A stretch of DNA of 64,000 nt. Origin: a virus. How positions within the stretch are numbered: position 1 is the stretch's first letter; the number at the start of each line of letters is the position of its first letter. Where the stretch lies: the IMG/VR virus record IMGVR_UViG_3300027741_000051, positions 1 to 64,000 of that record; one strand, written 5' to 3'. The translations under genes and the position numbers were made by a program. Positions 12,969 to 21,273 of the stretch are shown here, piece by piece. Under the pieces are notes generated by a model. It ran no database searches. It was not told where the DNA came from and saw nothing but the letters and a program-made list of their open reading frames with translations.

Positions 12969-13189
12969 TGGCAACTAGAGAAGAAATATCCGATTTCTCT
13001 ACTAAAATATTGGAGATGGCTGATGAGCAAGGTCAGCCTTGTATGGATGTCATTATCCAATATTGTGATGAAACAGGCATCGAGGTAGAAGTTGCAGCAA
13101 CATTGGTTTCTTCATTTCTAAAGGCTCGTATTCGTGAAGAAGCACAGTCAGTAAATCTAATCAAGAAGGCCGCAAAACTGCCACTATGA
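12968..13189 (+). CDS. 33: Late transcription coactivator gp33
   Basis: A 73-aa helical protein. The pattern QGQPCMDVIIQYCDETGIE, then a VSSFLKARI helix and an EEAQSVNLI segment, matches the C-terminal part of T4 gp33, which bridges RNA polymerase, the late sigma gp55 and the sliding clamp. It is immediately followed by gp59 and, farther on, gp32, which is the T4 gene order. It is needed for the NATAAATA promoters. It is coupled on both sides (TAATG and ATGA overlaps). Confidence 0.75.
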   Translation: MATREEISDFSTKILEMADEQGQPCMDVIIQYCDETGIEVEVAATLVSSFLKARIREEAQSVNLIKKAAKLPL

Positions 13190-13791
13190 ATGAAGGTACA
13201 GGCTTTGCAGCCTTTGCGTTATATAATGCTTTGAAGTTACATTTCACCTCGTCTTCCTATGATTTCTTTAAGTATCATGGAAAAACTAATGTGAGCAAAG
13301 ATACCTTCCTGAAGCGCAAAGATAAATATAGCTTCTACAAGTTATCACGCAAATACTCGTTGGATGAACTCAGGAACTTCTATGTGGCCAATTTTGTATA
13401 CGGCGACTCAACTTGGGTTGGTGAAATGACTGGACCAAATGGTGAAGATGTATATAAGAAGTGGCAAAAGATTTCTCAGAGCTTGACATATAATTTTGAA
13501 TCTGATATAGTACGCATCTTAGAACAGGTAAATAGTCCTGATGAATTGATGAAGGTAAGGCCTGGTGAGTATCCTGACTTACTAGTTGGTGCAATGCAGA
13601 ATTCAATATCGATTGAAACATTGGTGATACTGAATGATATGATGAACTTCTTTTCCATGTGGGACAAAAAGATTAGTGATGACATTATCTGGCCGTCCTG
13701 GAAATTGAAGTGTGAAAAGTATGCACCATTTATTACATACGATAAAGTTAAGTTTAAGAATATTTTAAAAGAGGCAATTACAAATGAGTAA
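13186..13791 (+). CDS. 59: Helicase loader gp59
   Basis: A 201-aa all-helical protein that aligns by eye with T4 gp59: LYNALKLHFTSSSYDFFKY, VSKDTFLKRKDKYSFYKLS, FVANFVYGDSTWVGE-like region, ISIETLVILNDMMNF and the C-terminal IIWPSWKLKCEKY. gp59 loads the gp41 helicase onto gp32-coated forks and D-loops. The length agrees with T4 (about 217 aa). It overlaps gp33 by ATGA and the HAD gene by 8 bases. Confidence 0.9.
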   Translation: MNEGTGFAAFALYNALKLHFTSSSYDFFKYHGKTNVSKDTFLKRKDKYSFYKLSRKYSLDELRNFYVANFVYGDSTWVGEMTGPNGEDVYKKWQKISQSLTYNFESDIVRILEQVNSPDELMKVRPGEYPDLLVGAMQNSISIETLVILNDMMNFFSMWDKKISDDIIWPSWKLKCEKYAPFITYDKVKFKNILKEAITNE

Positions 13792-14275
13792 GTTTACAAA
13801 AATCTATTTGGACATGGACGGCGTGATTGCTGATTTTGCCAAGAGATACAAAGAAATGTTTCATATTACACCTGAACAAGCTGACAGGAACCGTAATTTT
13901 GGTCCTTACTTCAACACCTTTATTGAGACTAAACAATTTGCAAGCCTTGATATGATGCCAGATGCAAGGATGTTATTGGATCACTTGAACACATTAGATA
14001 TTCCTGTAGAGATTCTTTCTTCTACAGCAAGGCAAGATTCGCATGAGGATATTTCAGACCAGAAAACAAAATGGTTGATTTCTCATGGTATCAACTATCC
14101 ACGCAATTTTGTACCAGGTAAAAGCTTGAAGTATACCTTTGCGTCACCAGAATCCATTATCATTGATGACACATTTTCTGTTATCATTGACTGGGTTGAG
14201 GCACGCGGTACAGCAATCCATCACACGGATGCTGCATCTACTATTGCTTCATTAGACACTTTATTGGATGACTAA
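13784..14275 (+). CDS. HAD-family 5'-nucleotidase
   Basis: A 163-aa HAD protein: motif I YLDMDGVIADF (residues 8-18), a cap-like helical insert, LSSTA motif II near 80, a conserved Lys near 113 (PGKSLK) and motif IV IIIDDT near 126. The layout fits the cytosolic 5'(3')-deoxyribonucleotidase class (NT5C), which dephosphorylates dNMPs and would help recycle host nucleotides. It lies between replication genes. Confidence 0.78.
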   Translation: MSKFTKIYLDMDGVIADFAKRYKEMFHITPEQADRNRNFGPYFNTFIETKQFASLDMMPDARMLLDHLNTLDIPVEILSSTARQDSHEDISDQKTKWLISHGINYPRNFVPGKSLKYTFASPESIIIDDTFSVIIDWVEARGTAIHHTDAASTIASLDTLLDD

Positions 14276-14292
14276 ATATAAAACTGGCGGTA

Positions 14293-14300
14293 TATAAATA
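14293..14300 (+). promoter_or_regulatory. Late promoter (TATAAATA)
   Basis: A perfect octamer 38 bases before ATG 14338, in the 62-base gap after the HAD gene. Confidence 0.6.
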
Positions 14301-14337
14301 TACCGAGTTGGTCAAATTACTTAATAAAGGGGAAAAA

Positions 14338-14766
14338 ATGTCTATACAACATCAAATCTGGTTAGAACGCGCTGGTCTTATCAAGGAAGATTGGGAACAA
14401 TTGGTTACTGAATCCTATCAGTATGACGAAGATAATATTCAGCAACTTATTGCTGTTTACGAAGAAATTCGCCAAGTTGTAGAAGCACTTCCTAAAGCCG
14501 CATATGTTAGTGCAATGAGAAACGCTACTGATCCTGAAGGCTCAGGAGATTCCGATAAAGTTGTTGCTCGTGCTAAAAAAGTCCACGGAGATAAATTTGC
14601 AAAAGATTTAGAATCTGGCGCAGGTAAGATGCATTTCCCAAGAGACAACCACACACAAGGTTACGACAAACTAGCAAACAGAAAACCAGCAGCTGTTACA
14701 AAATCTGGTATGGCAAATAAAACCTCCATTCAAGGTTTAAAAACCAATATCAAAAGAAATATGTAA
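14338..14766 (+). CDS. Late-expressed hypothetical protein (142 aa)
   Basis: A 142-aa protein preceded by AAAGGGG; the upstream start at 14308 would lack this. It is helical in the first 60 residues and basic and polar after that (KKVHGDKFAKDLESGAGK, GLKTNIKRNM). The late promoter suggests a virion or assembly protein, but no family is recognised. It is the only gene between the HAD and gp32 genes. Confidence 0.6.
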   Translation: MSIQHQIWLERAGLIKEDWEQLVTESYQYDEDNIQQLIAVYEEIRQVVEALPKAAYVSAMRNATDPEGSGDSDKVVARAKKVHGDKFAKDLESGAGKMHFPRDNHTQGYDKLANRKPAAVTKSGMANKTSIQGLKTNIKRNM

Positions 14767-14787
14767 TCAAATATACCGTTATAAGTA

Positions 14788-14816
14788 TTGACACAGGCTT
14801 CGGCCTGTGTTATAGT
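14788..14816 (+). promoter_or_regulatory. gp32 promoter with an inverted repeat in its spacer
   Basis: TTGACA at 14788-14793, a 17-base spacer and TGTTATAGT with the -10 at 14811-14816. The spacer region is a perfect inverted repeat, CACAGGC-TTCG-GCCTGTG (14792-14809), so an operator or an RNA hairpin fits exactly between the promoter boxes. It lies 70 bases upstream of the gp32 ATG. Confidence 0.75.
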
Positions 14817-14885
14817 AAGTTTTATTATGCATAAAGTGGATAATCCGTTTTTATTTTTTACACTCCGTTATATAAAGGAAAAATC

Positions 14886-15773
14886 ATGGTAGATTTCGCA
14901 AATCTTAAACGCTCTTCGGGCAATCTTGACAAACTCTCTAAAGCTATCGAAGCTTTAAACACCTCAGAGGGTTCTGACAACAAAGACAATTATTGGAAAC
15001 CTGAAGTAGACAAAGCCGGCAACGGCATGGCTGTTCTCCGTTTTCTTCCAGCTCCGGCTGTAGATGGTGATGACGCACTTCCGTGGGTCAAACTATTCTC
15101 ACACGGATTTCAAGGTCCTGGTGGTTGGCTTATTGACAACTGCTTGACAACCAAGAACCAACAATGTCCTGTGTGTGAACACAATTCTTCATTGTGGAAT
15201 TCTGGTATCGAAGCCAATAAAGAGATTGTACGCAAACAGAAACGTAAACTGAACTACATTGCAAATGTTTATATCGTTTCGGATCCAAAACATCCTGAGA
15301 ACGAAGGACAAATCAAATTGTTCCGTTTTGGTAAAAAAATCTTTGATAAGATTACTGAAGCAATGAACCCACAGTTTGCTGATGAAAAGGCAATCAATCC
15401 GTTCGACCTGTGGGCTGGTGCTAACTTCAAGTTGAAGATTCGTAAAGTTGAGGGATACCAAAACTATGACAAGTCTGAATTTGAATCTCCTGCACCATTG
15501 TCTACGGATGATGCAAAGCTTGAAAAAATCTGGAAATCAGAACACTCTTTGAAAGAGATGACTGCCGATAAAGAATTCAAGACATATGAAGAACTATTGA
15601 CTCGTTTGACTCGTGTTCTTGGTTTGGGTGAGACTATTAAACCTAAGACTACTGTTGAACAAATGAAGGCAACACCTGAGGCATTTAAACCTAAGGCTGC
15701 TGAACCTGAATTGTCATTATCTGGTGATGATGACGATATGGCTTACTTCTCAAAGTTGGCTGAAGAAGACTAA
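14886..15773 (+). CDS. 32: Single-stranded DNA-binding protein gp32
   Basis: A 295-aa protein with the gp32 plan: a basic N-terminal LAST-type segment (LKRSSGNLDKLSKAI), an OB-fold core with a zinc site (FSHGFQGPGG..., NCLTTKNQQCPVCEHN near residues 80-100), and an acidic C-terminal tail (SGDDDDMAYFSKLAEED) that recruits partners such as gp59. It coats replication and recombination intermediates. T4 gp32 is 301 aa. It has its own promoter and terminator. AAAGGAAAAATC precedes the ATG. Confidence 0.93.
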   Translation: MVDFANLKRSSGNLDKLSKAIEALNTSEGSDNKDNYWKPEVDKAGNGMAVLRFLPAPAVDGDDALPWVKLFSHGFQGPGGWLIDNCLTTKNQQCPVCEHNSSLWNSGIEANKEIVRKQKRKLNYIANVYIVSDPKHPENEGQIKLFRFGKKIFDKITEAMNPQFADEKAINPFDLWAGANFKLKIRKVEGYQNYDKSEFESPAPLSTDDAKLEKIWKSEHSLKEMTADKEFKTYEELLTRLTRVLGLGETIKPKTTVEQMKATPEAFKPKAAEPELSLSGDDDDMAYFSKLAEED

Positions 15774-15799
15774 ACTTCTATCTTTCATGGAACTTGATA

Positions 15800-15822
15800 C
15801 CCCGCCTAGTGCGGGGTTTTTT
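15800..15822 (+). terminator. Rho-independent terminator after gp32
   Basis: CCCCGC (15800-15805), loop CTAGT, GCGGGG (15811-15816), then six T. It lies between the convergent gp32 and minus-strand tail genes. It has a T-tract for the plus strand only. Confidence 0.9.
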
Positions 15823-15823
15823 A

Positions 15824-17827
15824 TTATGCAAATGAGTGAGTATTTTTTTTCAGTATAAGTTTTAGAGTATCATCATCTGTACGAACAGGAGCTGAAAAAA
15901 TGGTGCCAGAATTACCGCCACCAGAAGTTGCAACACTCTTACTTGCATCTATTATAGTAGGTTTAAATTTTGTACTATCACTAGCTAACATTAAATCTTC
16001 ATAAACTTTTTGAGCTCTTTGAAACATTTGAGCAAACATGTTGTCACTTGTTTCTAGTGAAGATTTTTTATCAGAATCCAACTTCATATTTTTTGCACCA
16101 TCTATTATTCTTTCTTTTGTTTCTTTTGTTTGCCTTTCCATTTCTTCTTTAGAAAAATTGCTACTTTTTATTATATCTTGTTTTGGAATTTTTATAATAC
16201 CGAGATTTCCGTTTTTATTTCTTGTCCACATTTCATCCGAATCAAGAAAATTGAAATTTCCAGGTGATTCTTTCATGTTAGAAATTGTTTCATCGGATAT
16301 TGTAGAATCTACTCTTATATTTTTTGCAATTTCTCTGTAAGGTTTACTAGCAGGTACAGCAGTTGCAGCTTCCGGTTTTGGTGCTGATTCTTCTACTTTT
16401 ACTGCTGATTTTACATCGGCCGCTTGCACTGCTGGTGCTGCTGGCGCTGGAGCAACTGCTGGCGCTGGAGCAACTGCTGGCGCTGGAGCAACTGCTGGCG
16501 CTGGAGCAGCTGCTGGTGCTGGAGCAGCTGCTGGTGCTGGAGCAGCTGCTGGTGCTGGAGCTGGAGTTAATGGTCGGCCGTCTAGTCCAACATTATCTGC
16601 AGGTATAATATTTTCACCAGCACCTTTTACATCAATAACTTGTGGTGCCGCCTGCGCTGGAGCAACATATTTTGCACTTTTTGGATTAGTGGCCGGAACA
16701 ACTAAATTTTCATCTGTACCACCTGAAAGAGTAACTAATTTTCCAGCTTTATTTGTAACTTCACCTTGAAATTTAGCTCTCTGATTACCTTGAGTTTTTG
16801 CTAACCAGTCCGTTACTTGTTGTAAATTTTGAACAGATAACTCTTGCTTTTTTACCACATCAGTAAAATCAGGATTGGTCATTATTGATTCGACTATATC
16901 TCTAGGTTTTTGTTTTCCTATTTTTTGTGCGTTTAATGCTCCAGCTTCACTGTTGTTGGAAGCTTCACCCCTTTGAATCATTGCATAAGGTTCATCTTTA
17001 AATTTAGGATTATAAGGATCAGCTCTCATAGCTTCTTGGCGTTGTTCAACATCTCTGGATATTACAACTGCAGCAGCAGCCCCACCTGCGACCAAGGCAA
17101 CACCCGGAAACGCCATAGCTAATGATGCAATACTTCGTAAGGTTGATAAATCTTTATTTAAAGCAATTGCTTTTATTATTGATTTCAAAACAGTCAGTAA
17201 TGGTTTAAGTTTTAAAAATACTGCGGCCAATATTTTTTTGACTATTTCAATCATCCTTTCAAGAAAACCTTTACCTTTTTTTTCAGCAGTTGCAGTTCCA
17301 CCACCTAAATTTTTTAGAGCATCAAGTAATTCTTTATGTCTTAATTCTCTCTCATCTTCCTGTTCTTCTTCAAAATCCGCAGCAATTTCTCTCTCTTTCT
17401 TTTCTTCTAAAATTTGTCTTTTTAACAAATTGAAAATACGAGCCATAATAGTGGAAAGACCTTCACCTTTTCTGATTGGTCTATTTTCACCGTCGGATAC
17501 TTTTGAAACTAGAGGATCATTCTTAACTGGTGTAAGAGCTGATGCGTCAGCTGATGATTTTTTGTTTTTTACACCTGCAAAGTAAGCCATATCTTTATCA
17601 CTTCTACCTGCAAGTTTACCATATGCATATGCACCTAATCTTCCTCCAACTGCACGGGAGATATTCATTGGATCAAATTTCTCTTTGAGGCCTGTTAGTT
17701 TAGCTTTAGTTTTATCTTTTATGGAACTGGAAATAGATTTACCAAAGCCCTCCCCATTTAAGGTTCTGTCTATGATTAAATCTTTGAGGCTCTGGCTTCT
17801 TATTTTTTTTGCTTTACTGTAGTCCAT
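15824..17827 (-). CDS. Large tail protein with Ala/Pro repeat linker (667 aa)
   Basis: A 667-aa protein. Residues ~1-125 are basic, followed by a charged coiled coil (ILEEKKEREIAADFEEEQEDE), hydrophobic segments near 190-260, a low-complexity PAPAAA linker near 419-466 coded by 18-bp tandem repeats, and a C-terminal region. The RKGEG...ILEEKKE...RHKELLDAL block is paralogous to RKGDG...IEEKKL...RHDEIMEAL in the 826-aa neighbour. It could be a tape-measure or hub-type protein; the family is not certain. AAGAGAATAAAA precedes the ATG. Confidence 0.6.
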   Translation of the reverse strand: MDYSKAKKIRSQSLKDLIIDRTLNGEGFGKSISSSIKDKTKAKLTGLKEKFDPMNISRAVGGRLGAYAYGKLAGRSDKDMAYFAGVKNKKSSADASALTPVKNDPLVSKVSDGENRPIRKGEGLSTIMARIFNLLKRQILEEKKEREIAADFEEEQEDERELRHKELLDALKNLGGGTATAEKKGKGFLERMIEIVKKILAAVFLKLKPLLTVLKSIIKAIALNKDLSTLRSIASLAMAFPGVALVAGGAAAAVVISRDVEQRQEAMRADPYNPKFKDEPYAMIQRGEASNNSEAGALNAQKIGKQKPRDIVESIMTNPDFTDVVKKQELSVQNLQQVTDWLAKTQGNQRAKFQGEVTNKAGKLVTLSGGTDENLVVPATNPKSAKYVAPAQAAPQVIDVKGAGENIIPADNVGLDGRPLTPAPAPAAAPAPAAAPAPAAAPAPAVAPAPAVAPAPAVAPAPAAPAVQAADVKSAVKVEESAPKPEAATAVPASKPYREIAKNIRVDSTISDETISNMKESPGNFNFLDSDEMWTRNKNGNLGIIKIPKQDIIKSSNFSKEEMERQTKETKERIIDGAKNMKLDSDKKSSLETSDNMFAQMFQRAQKVYEDLMLASDSTKFKPTIIDASKSVATSGGGNSGTIFSAPVRTDDDTLKLILKKNTHSFA
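16431..16566. repeat. 18-bp tandem repeats coding a PAPAA(A/V) linker
   Basis: Units such as gctggcgctggagcaact and gctggtgctggagcagct are tandemly repeated about seven times, some perfectly. The array codes the Ala/Pro linker in the 667-aa tail protein and is prone to length change by slippage. Confidence 0.85.
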
Positions 17828-17842
17828 TTTTATTCTCTTTTG

Positions 17843-20323
17843 TTATGCTGCATAGGGAGAATATGCATTGTAATCAGGATCTGTTGGTATTGAAGTGGTT
17901 TCTTTTTTAGTTGAACCTATTATAGTTGTAGTGTTATTTACAAGAACGATAGGTTGCATCGTATTTCTTTTTTTCTGATCCATATTTAAGGAAGAAATTT
18001 GATTTAATCGTAAACCAGTCATAACATCATTTGAACTTAGAGTGCTAGAATTATCAGAATCATTTGATGCTAATAAGGTTGGTGTTATGTCTAAAGTGTT
18101 ATAACTAATCTTTTTTGGTGCTGATGCTGGTAATGCTGGTAATGCTGGTGTTACCAAAACTGGTTTTTTTTCCTCAGGCTTGAAATTTGGATTCTTTACC
18201 CAATGCACATCATCATCTACGGGAAGTGGTTGATACCATCCATTTTCTTTAAGAAATTTCCTCATATCCGGAGTTAACTTGGTACTTACATCAATAGCAG
18301 CACCCATAAAGTGTTCACTATAATCAGCGATAGGGCGACCTGCTGAAGTTTCCCAGCGGCCTTTTTTATCATTGTATCTACCTTTGTTGCGCTCGTCTTG
18401 TTGCTCCGCTTCAGTGCGAATATTACTGGTAAATGGAATTTCTTTTCCGGTTTTATCAAAATATTCTTTATATAATCCATATACTTCTTCTGTCATATTA
18501 ACAAAATGACCGTTTATATCTTTAGCAAACATATCTCCTGTATAATGTTGTCGCGTTTTAGGTTTTGCTTTTGGTTCTTTTTTTGCTGTAGGTTTTTTGG
18601 CTGCAGTTGTGGAAGCTTGATTTTCTATAATCATTTCACTCGAAGTATCTTTTGCAGGAACAGCTGCAGCAGCTTCAGCTGCAGCTTCAGCTGGTAATGG
18701 TGTAGCTGTAGCGTTAGCAACGGGCACAGGTTTTGCAGCAGCGGCCGTACCTACAACAGCTGCGGCCGTTGTTGGTGCAGTTGCAACATTAGATTTTGCC
18801 GATGCTGCAGCTGCAGGTTTTATTCGAATGTATCGGCCTTTCTCTCTTTCTATATCTGCTTGAGAAACCAATTTTTGATTTTTGGATTGCATATCAAATA
18901 CGGCCACCAAATCAGGCAATTTACTTGCATTATTTTTTTCTTTGGCCATGGCCGTTGCAGCTGCACCATTTTTTCCAATTGAATTAGGTCCCCAATCAAG
19001 GTCGCTTTTCTTTTGGCCAGTATTTGCGGAAAATGTGTATGTAGAGGGATCCGCGCCAGCTAGTACATATGACCATCGAGTGCCTTCAGAAGTACTAAAT
19101 CCAGGTCCCACAAATGTTTTGGACACCGAAGATTGGGTTGCTGATACTGCTGGTGCTTGTTCTGCTGGTGCTTGTTCTGCTGGTGCTTGTTCTGCTGGTG
19201 CTTGTTCCGCTGGTGCTTGTTCCGCTGGTGCTGGTTCCGCTGGTGCTGGTTCTGCTGGTGTTGTTGATTCTACATTTTTAGATAGACGATTGTGTTGGCC
19301 AATTATTTCTTCTGGCCCGGCCGCTGAAGGAGACGTTGACGCTGTTGATGTTTTATCACCTCCTAAAGGAACTGGAGGTGATTGTAAATCTTCTGAATAT
19401 TGTCTTTTTTTTGTAGATATTTGTGCAGCTGCAGCTGATGATGCTGGTGATGAACTTGTTTTCATTGATGCCACACCAACTGCACCAATGGCGCCAGCCG
19501 CAGCTGCACCTAAACCTAACATAGTTATCAATTCTCCGGCACCACTAGAAGCGACTTCTTCATCACTTTTACCAGTTTTCTCAGTTTTACCTCCACTACT
19601 GTGACCTAAAGCTTCCATTATCTCATCATGTCTTCTCTTTTCATTATCCACTTTACTCTCACGAAAATTGTTTTTTAACTCTTTGGTTAATTTCTTTTCT
19701 TCTATATCATTTCTTAAAATGGAGTAAATTTTAGCACCTACAGTACCTGCACCGTCACCTTTACGCAGTTTAGGTCTTTTAGAAGAACCAACTTTAGTAT
19801 ATAATTCTGTGTTGACTTTTGAATTTATTGTTTGTGATGTATTTGATTTGGGTCCTAAAAACATATTCTTCATTTTCTGAGGAATAAACTTTTTGGCTAT
19901 TTTCTTGAATCTATTACCCAATCCACCTGTTTTCGTTTCTTTATTATCTTCAGGTTCTTCTGCTGTGTCTTGTTCATCTCCTGAATCTTCAGGATCTTCT
20001 TCCTCTTGTTTCTGTTCTTCAGGTGGTTGTTCCGCCTTTCTTACATATCGACCAGTCTCAGGATCACGGGAACGACCTTGTTCAGCAAGAATTTTTTGAA
20101 TTAACGGAACCAATATATGTTCTTTATATCCAGGCTGTTTAGATAATTCTAATTGCCTTTTCTTTAACTCACTCTTAGATAATTTTTTACCAAGCTCGAC
20201 CAATTTGTCTATTTGTTTTTTAGACAAGTTTCCAACACTCAACAATTCGTTGATTTTATTTTCATTAAACATTTGCTCAAATTCACCGGACTTGAGCATA
20301 CTGTCGAAAACTTTTTGTTCCAT
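17843..20323 (-). CDS. Large tail/hub protein with M15 peptidase domain (826 aa)
   Basis: An 826-aa protein: helical N-terminus, a Glu/Asp/Pro-rich acidic stretch near 95-130, a coiled-coil block shared with the 667-aa neighbour, a hydrophobic Ala/Gly segment near 265-290, an EQAPA repeat linker near 354-394, and an M15 peptidase-like domain at about 600-715. The last carries SNIRTEAEQQ, SEHFMGAAIDV (zinc His and Asp) and DDVHW (Asp and zinc His), as in L,D- or D,D-endopeptidases such as the phage T5 endolysin. It probably acts in the tail during peptidoglycan penetration, replacing the gp5 lysozyme. Confidence 0.7.
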   Translation of the reverse strand: MEQKVFDSMLKSGEFEQMFNENKINELLSVGNLSKKQIDKLVELGKKLSKSELKKRQLELSKQPGYKEHILVPLIQKILAEQGRSRDPETGRYVRKAEQPPEEQKQEEEDPEDSGDEQDTAEEPEDNKETKTGGLGNRFKKIAKKFIPQKMKNMFLGPKSNTSQTINSKVNTELYTKVGSSKRPKLRKGDGAGTVGAKIYSILRNDIEEKKLTKELKNNFRESKVDNEKRRHDEIMEALGHSSGGKTEKTGKSDEEVASSGAGELITMLGLGAAAAGAIGAVGVASMKTSSSPASSAAAAQISTKKRQYSEDLQSPPVPLGGDKTSTASTSPSAAGPEEIIGQHNRLSKNVESTTPAEPAPAEPAPAEQAPAEQAPAEQAPAEQAPAEQAPAVSATQSSVSKTFVGPGFSTSEGTRWSYVLAGADPSTYTFSANTGQKKSDLDWGPNSIGKNGAAATAMAKEKNNASKLPDLVAVFDMQSKNQKLVSQADIEREKGRYIRIKPAAAASAKSNVATAPTTAAAVVGTAAAAKPVPVANATATPLPAEAAAEAAAAVPAKDTSSEMIIENQASTTAAKKPTAKKEPKAKPKTRQHYTGDMFAKDINGHFVNMTEEVYGLYKEYFDKTGKEIPFTSNIRTEAEQQDERNKGRYNDKKGRWETSAGRPIADYSEHFMGAAIDVSTKLTPDMRKFLKENGWYQPLPVDDDVHWVKNPNFKPEEKKPVLVTPALPALPASAPKKISYNTLDITPTLLASNDSDNSSTLSSNDVMTGLRLNQISSLNMDQKKRNTMQPIVLVNNTTTIIGSTKKETTSIPTDPDYNAYSPYAA
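19146..19260. repeat. 15-bp tandem repeats coding an EQAPA linker
   Basis: Units tctgctggtgcttgt and close variants are repeated about seven times. In the minus frame they code (PAEQA)n, which changes to PAEPA at one end. A length-variable hinge before the peptidase half of the 826-aa protein. Confidence 0.85.
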
Positions 20324-20325
20324 TT

Positions 20326-20511
20326 TTATCTCTTAGTTGCGTTTTGTTGTTTTATCTTTTCATTTTCTTCTTGAATATGTTGTGTAAGCAAACTAATATA
20401 AACATCTCTTTCCCAAGGTAACATGGTTTCTAATTCAGTCAGGCTATATTTGTGATGCTGCATCAATGCGAAATTAGTTGTATAGTAATTTCTCAAAGTA
20501 TCATGCCGCAT
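20326..20511 (-). CDS. Small baseplate/tail assembly protein (61 aa)
   Basis: A 61-aa helical protein with YYTTNFALMQHHKYSLTELETMLPWERDVYISLLTQ-like features, the short conserved pattern found next to gp26 in T4-like aquatic phages and sometimes called a gp51-like hub assembly factor. That label is uncertain because T4 gp51 is much longer. ATG at 20511 is preferred over the adjacent GTG. It is tightly packed between gp26 and the 826-aa gene. Confidence 0.55.
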   Translation of the reverse strand: MRHDTLRNYYTTNFALMQHHKYSLTELETMLPWERDVYISLLTQHIQEENEKIKQQNATKR

Positions 20512-20513
20512 CA

Positions 20514-21239
20514 CTACCCGAAAAAATTTTCGAGGCCCTCCACCTCAATAGTATGATGAAAACCACACTTCTTACAATCCATTTCAATTCGCTTATTCAA
20601 TACAGGAAGATTATCAAAGAAATCTTCGATTCTGGAGAATTGTTCTTGATTCAAAGATTCAATAAATTCAATCAATTCTTCTTTACTTGTTTCATTTGCA
20701 TAATAGAATTGTTCACCATCAAAAATATGTTCAACACTATTCACAATCATTTCAAAAGCTATATCTGTAGAACTTTTTGAATCTTTCACAGAATCAAGTG
20801 CAGAAAACTTTGGATAACCCAATTTAATCATAATATTATCTGTAAGTTGAACCTCAGAATTGTTTTCTTGTGATTCAGTAATCTTAATGTCTAATAGGTT
20901 TATGTTAACTTCCATCAAGTTGCCACAAGATTTATCTTCTACTTTGTTCTCACAACGGTATTTGTTTTGTACAACTTCACCAACGGATCTGGCTCGCAGT
21001 TGAATAAAGTAGTATTCAATATCGATAATAGGTAGATTATCAATATCAATATTCTCTGTCAAGGTACAATTATGAAGAACTTGCTTGATGTTCTTTTCAA
21101 TTGTTTCTCTTTCATCTGCCTCCATAGCCATCATTAGATTTCTTTGTTCTTTCACTAAGAAAGGACGGAAGCGTACTAATTTCTTGCTGAGTGGTAAAGT
21201 CAATTCAAAGATTGGTGAATCTATTTTTGGTAAAGCCAT
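20514..21239 (-). CDS. 26: Baseplate hub protein gp26-like
   Basis: A 241-aa protein of the T4_baseplate family: PLSKKLVRFRPFLVKEQRNLMMA-type N-terminus, the YYFIQLRARSVGEVV motif, and two cysteine pairs (CENKVEDKSCG and CKKCGFHH) that probably form a zinc site. T4 gp26 is a hub component. It lies upstream of the tube gene in the minus-strand unit. ATG at 21239. Confidence 0.8.
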   Translation of the reverse strand: MALPKIDSPIFELTLPLSKKLVRFRPFLVKEQRNLMMAMEADERETIEKNIKQVLHNCTLTENIDIDNLPIIDIEYYFIQLRARSVGEVVQNKYRCENKVEDKSCGNLMEVNINLLDIKITESQENNSEVQLTDNIMIKLGYPKFSALDSVKDSKSSTDIAFEMIVNSVEHIFDGEQFYYANETSKEELIEFIESLNQEQFSRIEDFFDNLPVLNKRIEMDCKKCGFHHTIEVEGLENFFG

Positions 21240-21273
21240 AGTCTATTTCCTTTTCATTAAGTAATTATATAAG

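Noticed and set aside
15800-15822. Bidirectional terminator serving the minus-strand tail operon too
   Set aside because: The minus strand lacks a T-tract after the hairpin (the plus-strand bases before 15800 are cttgata), so only plus-strand termination is supported.
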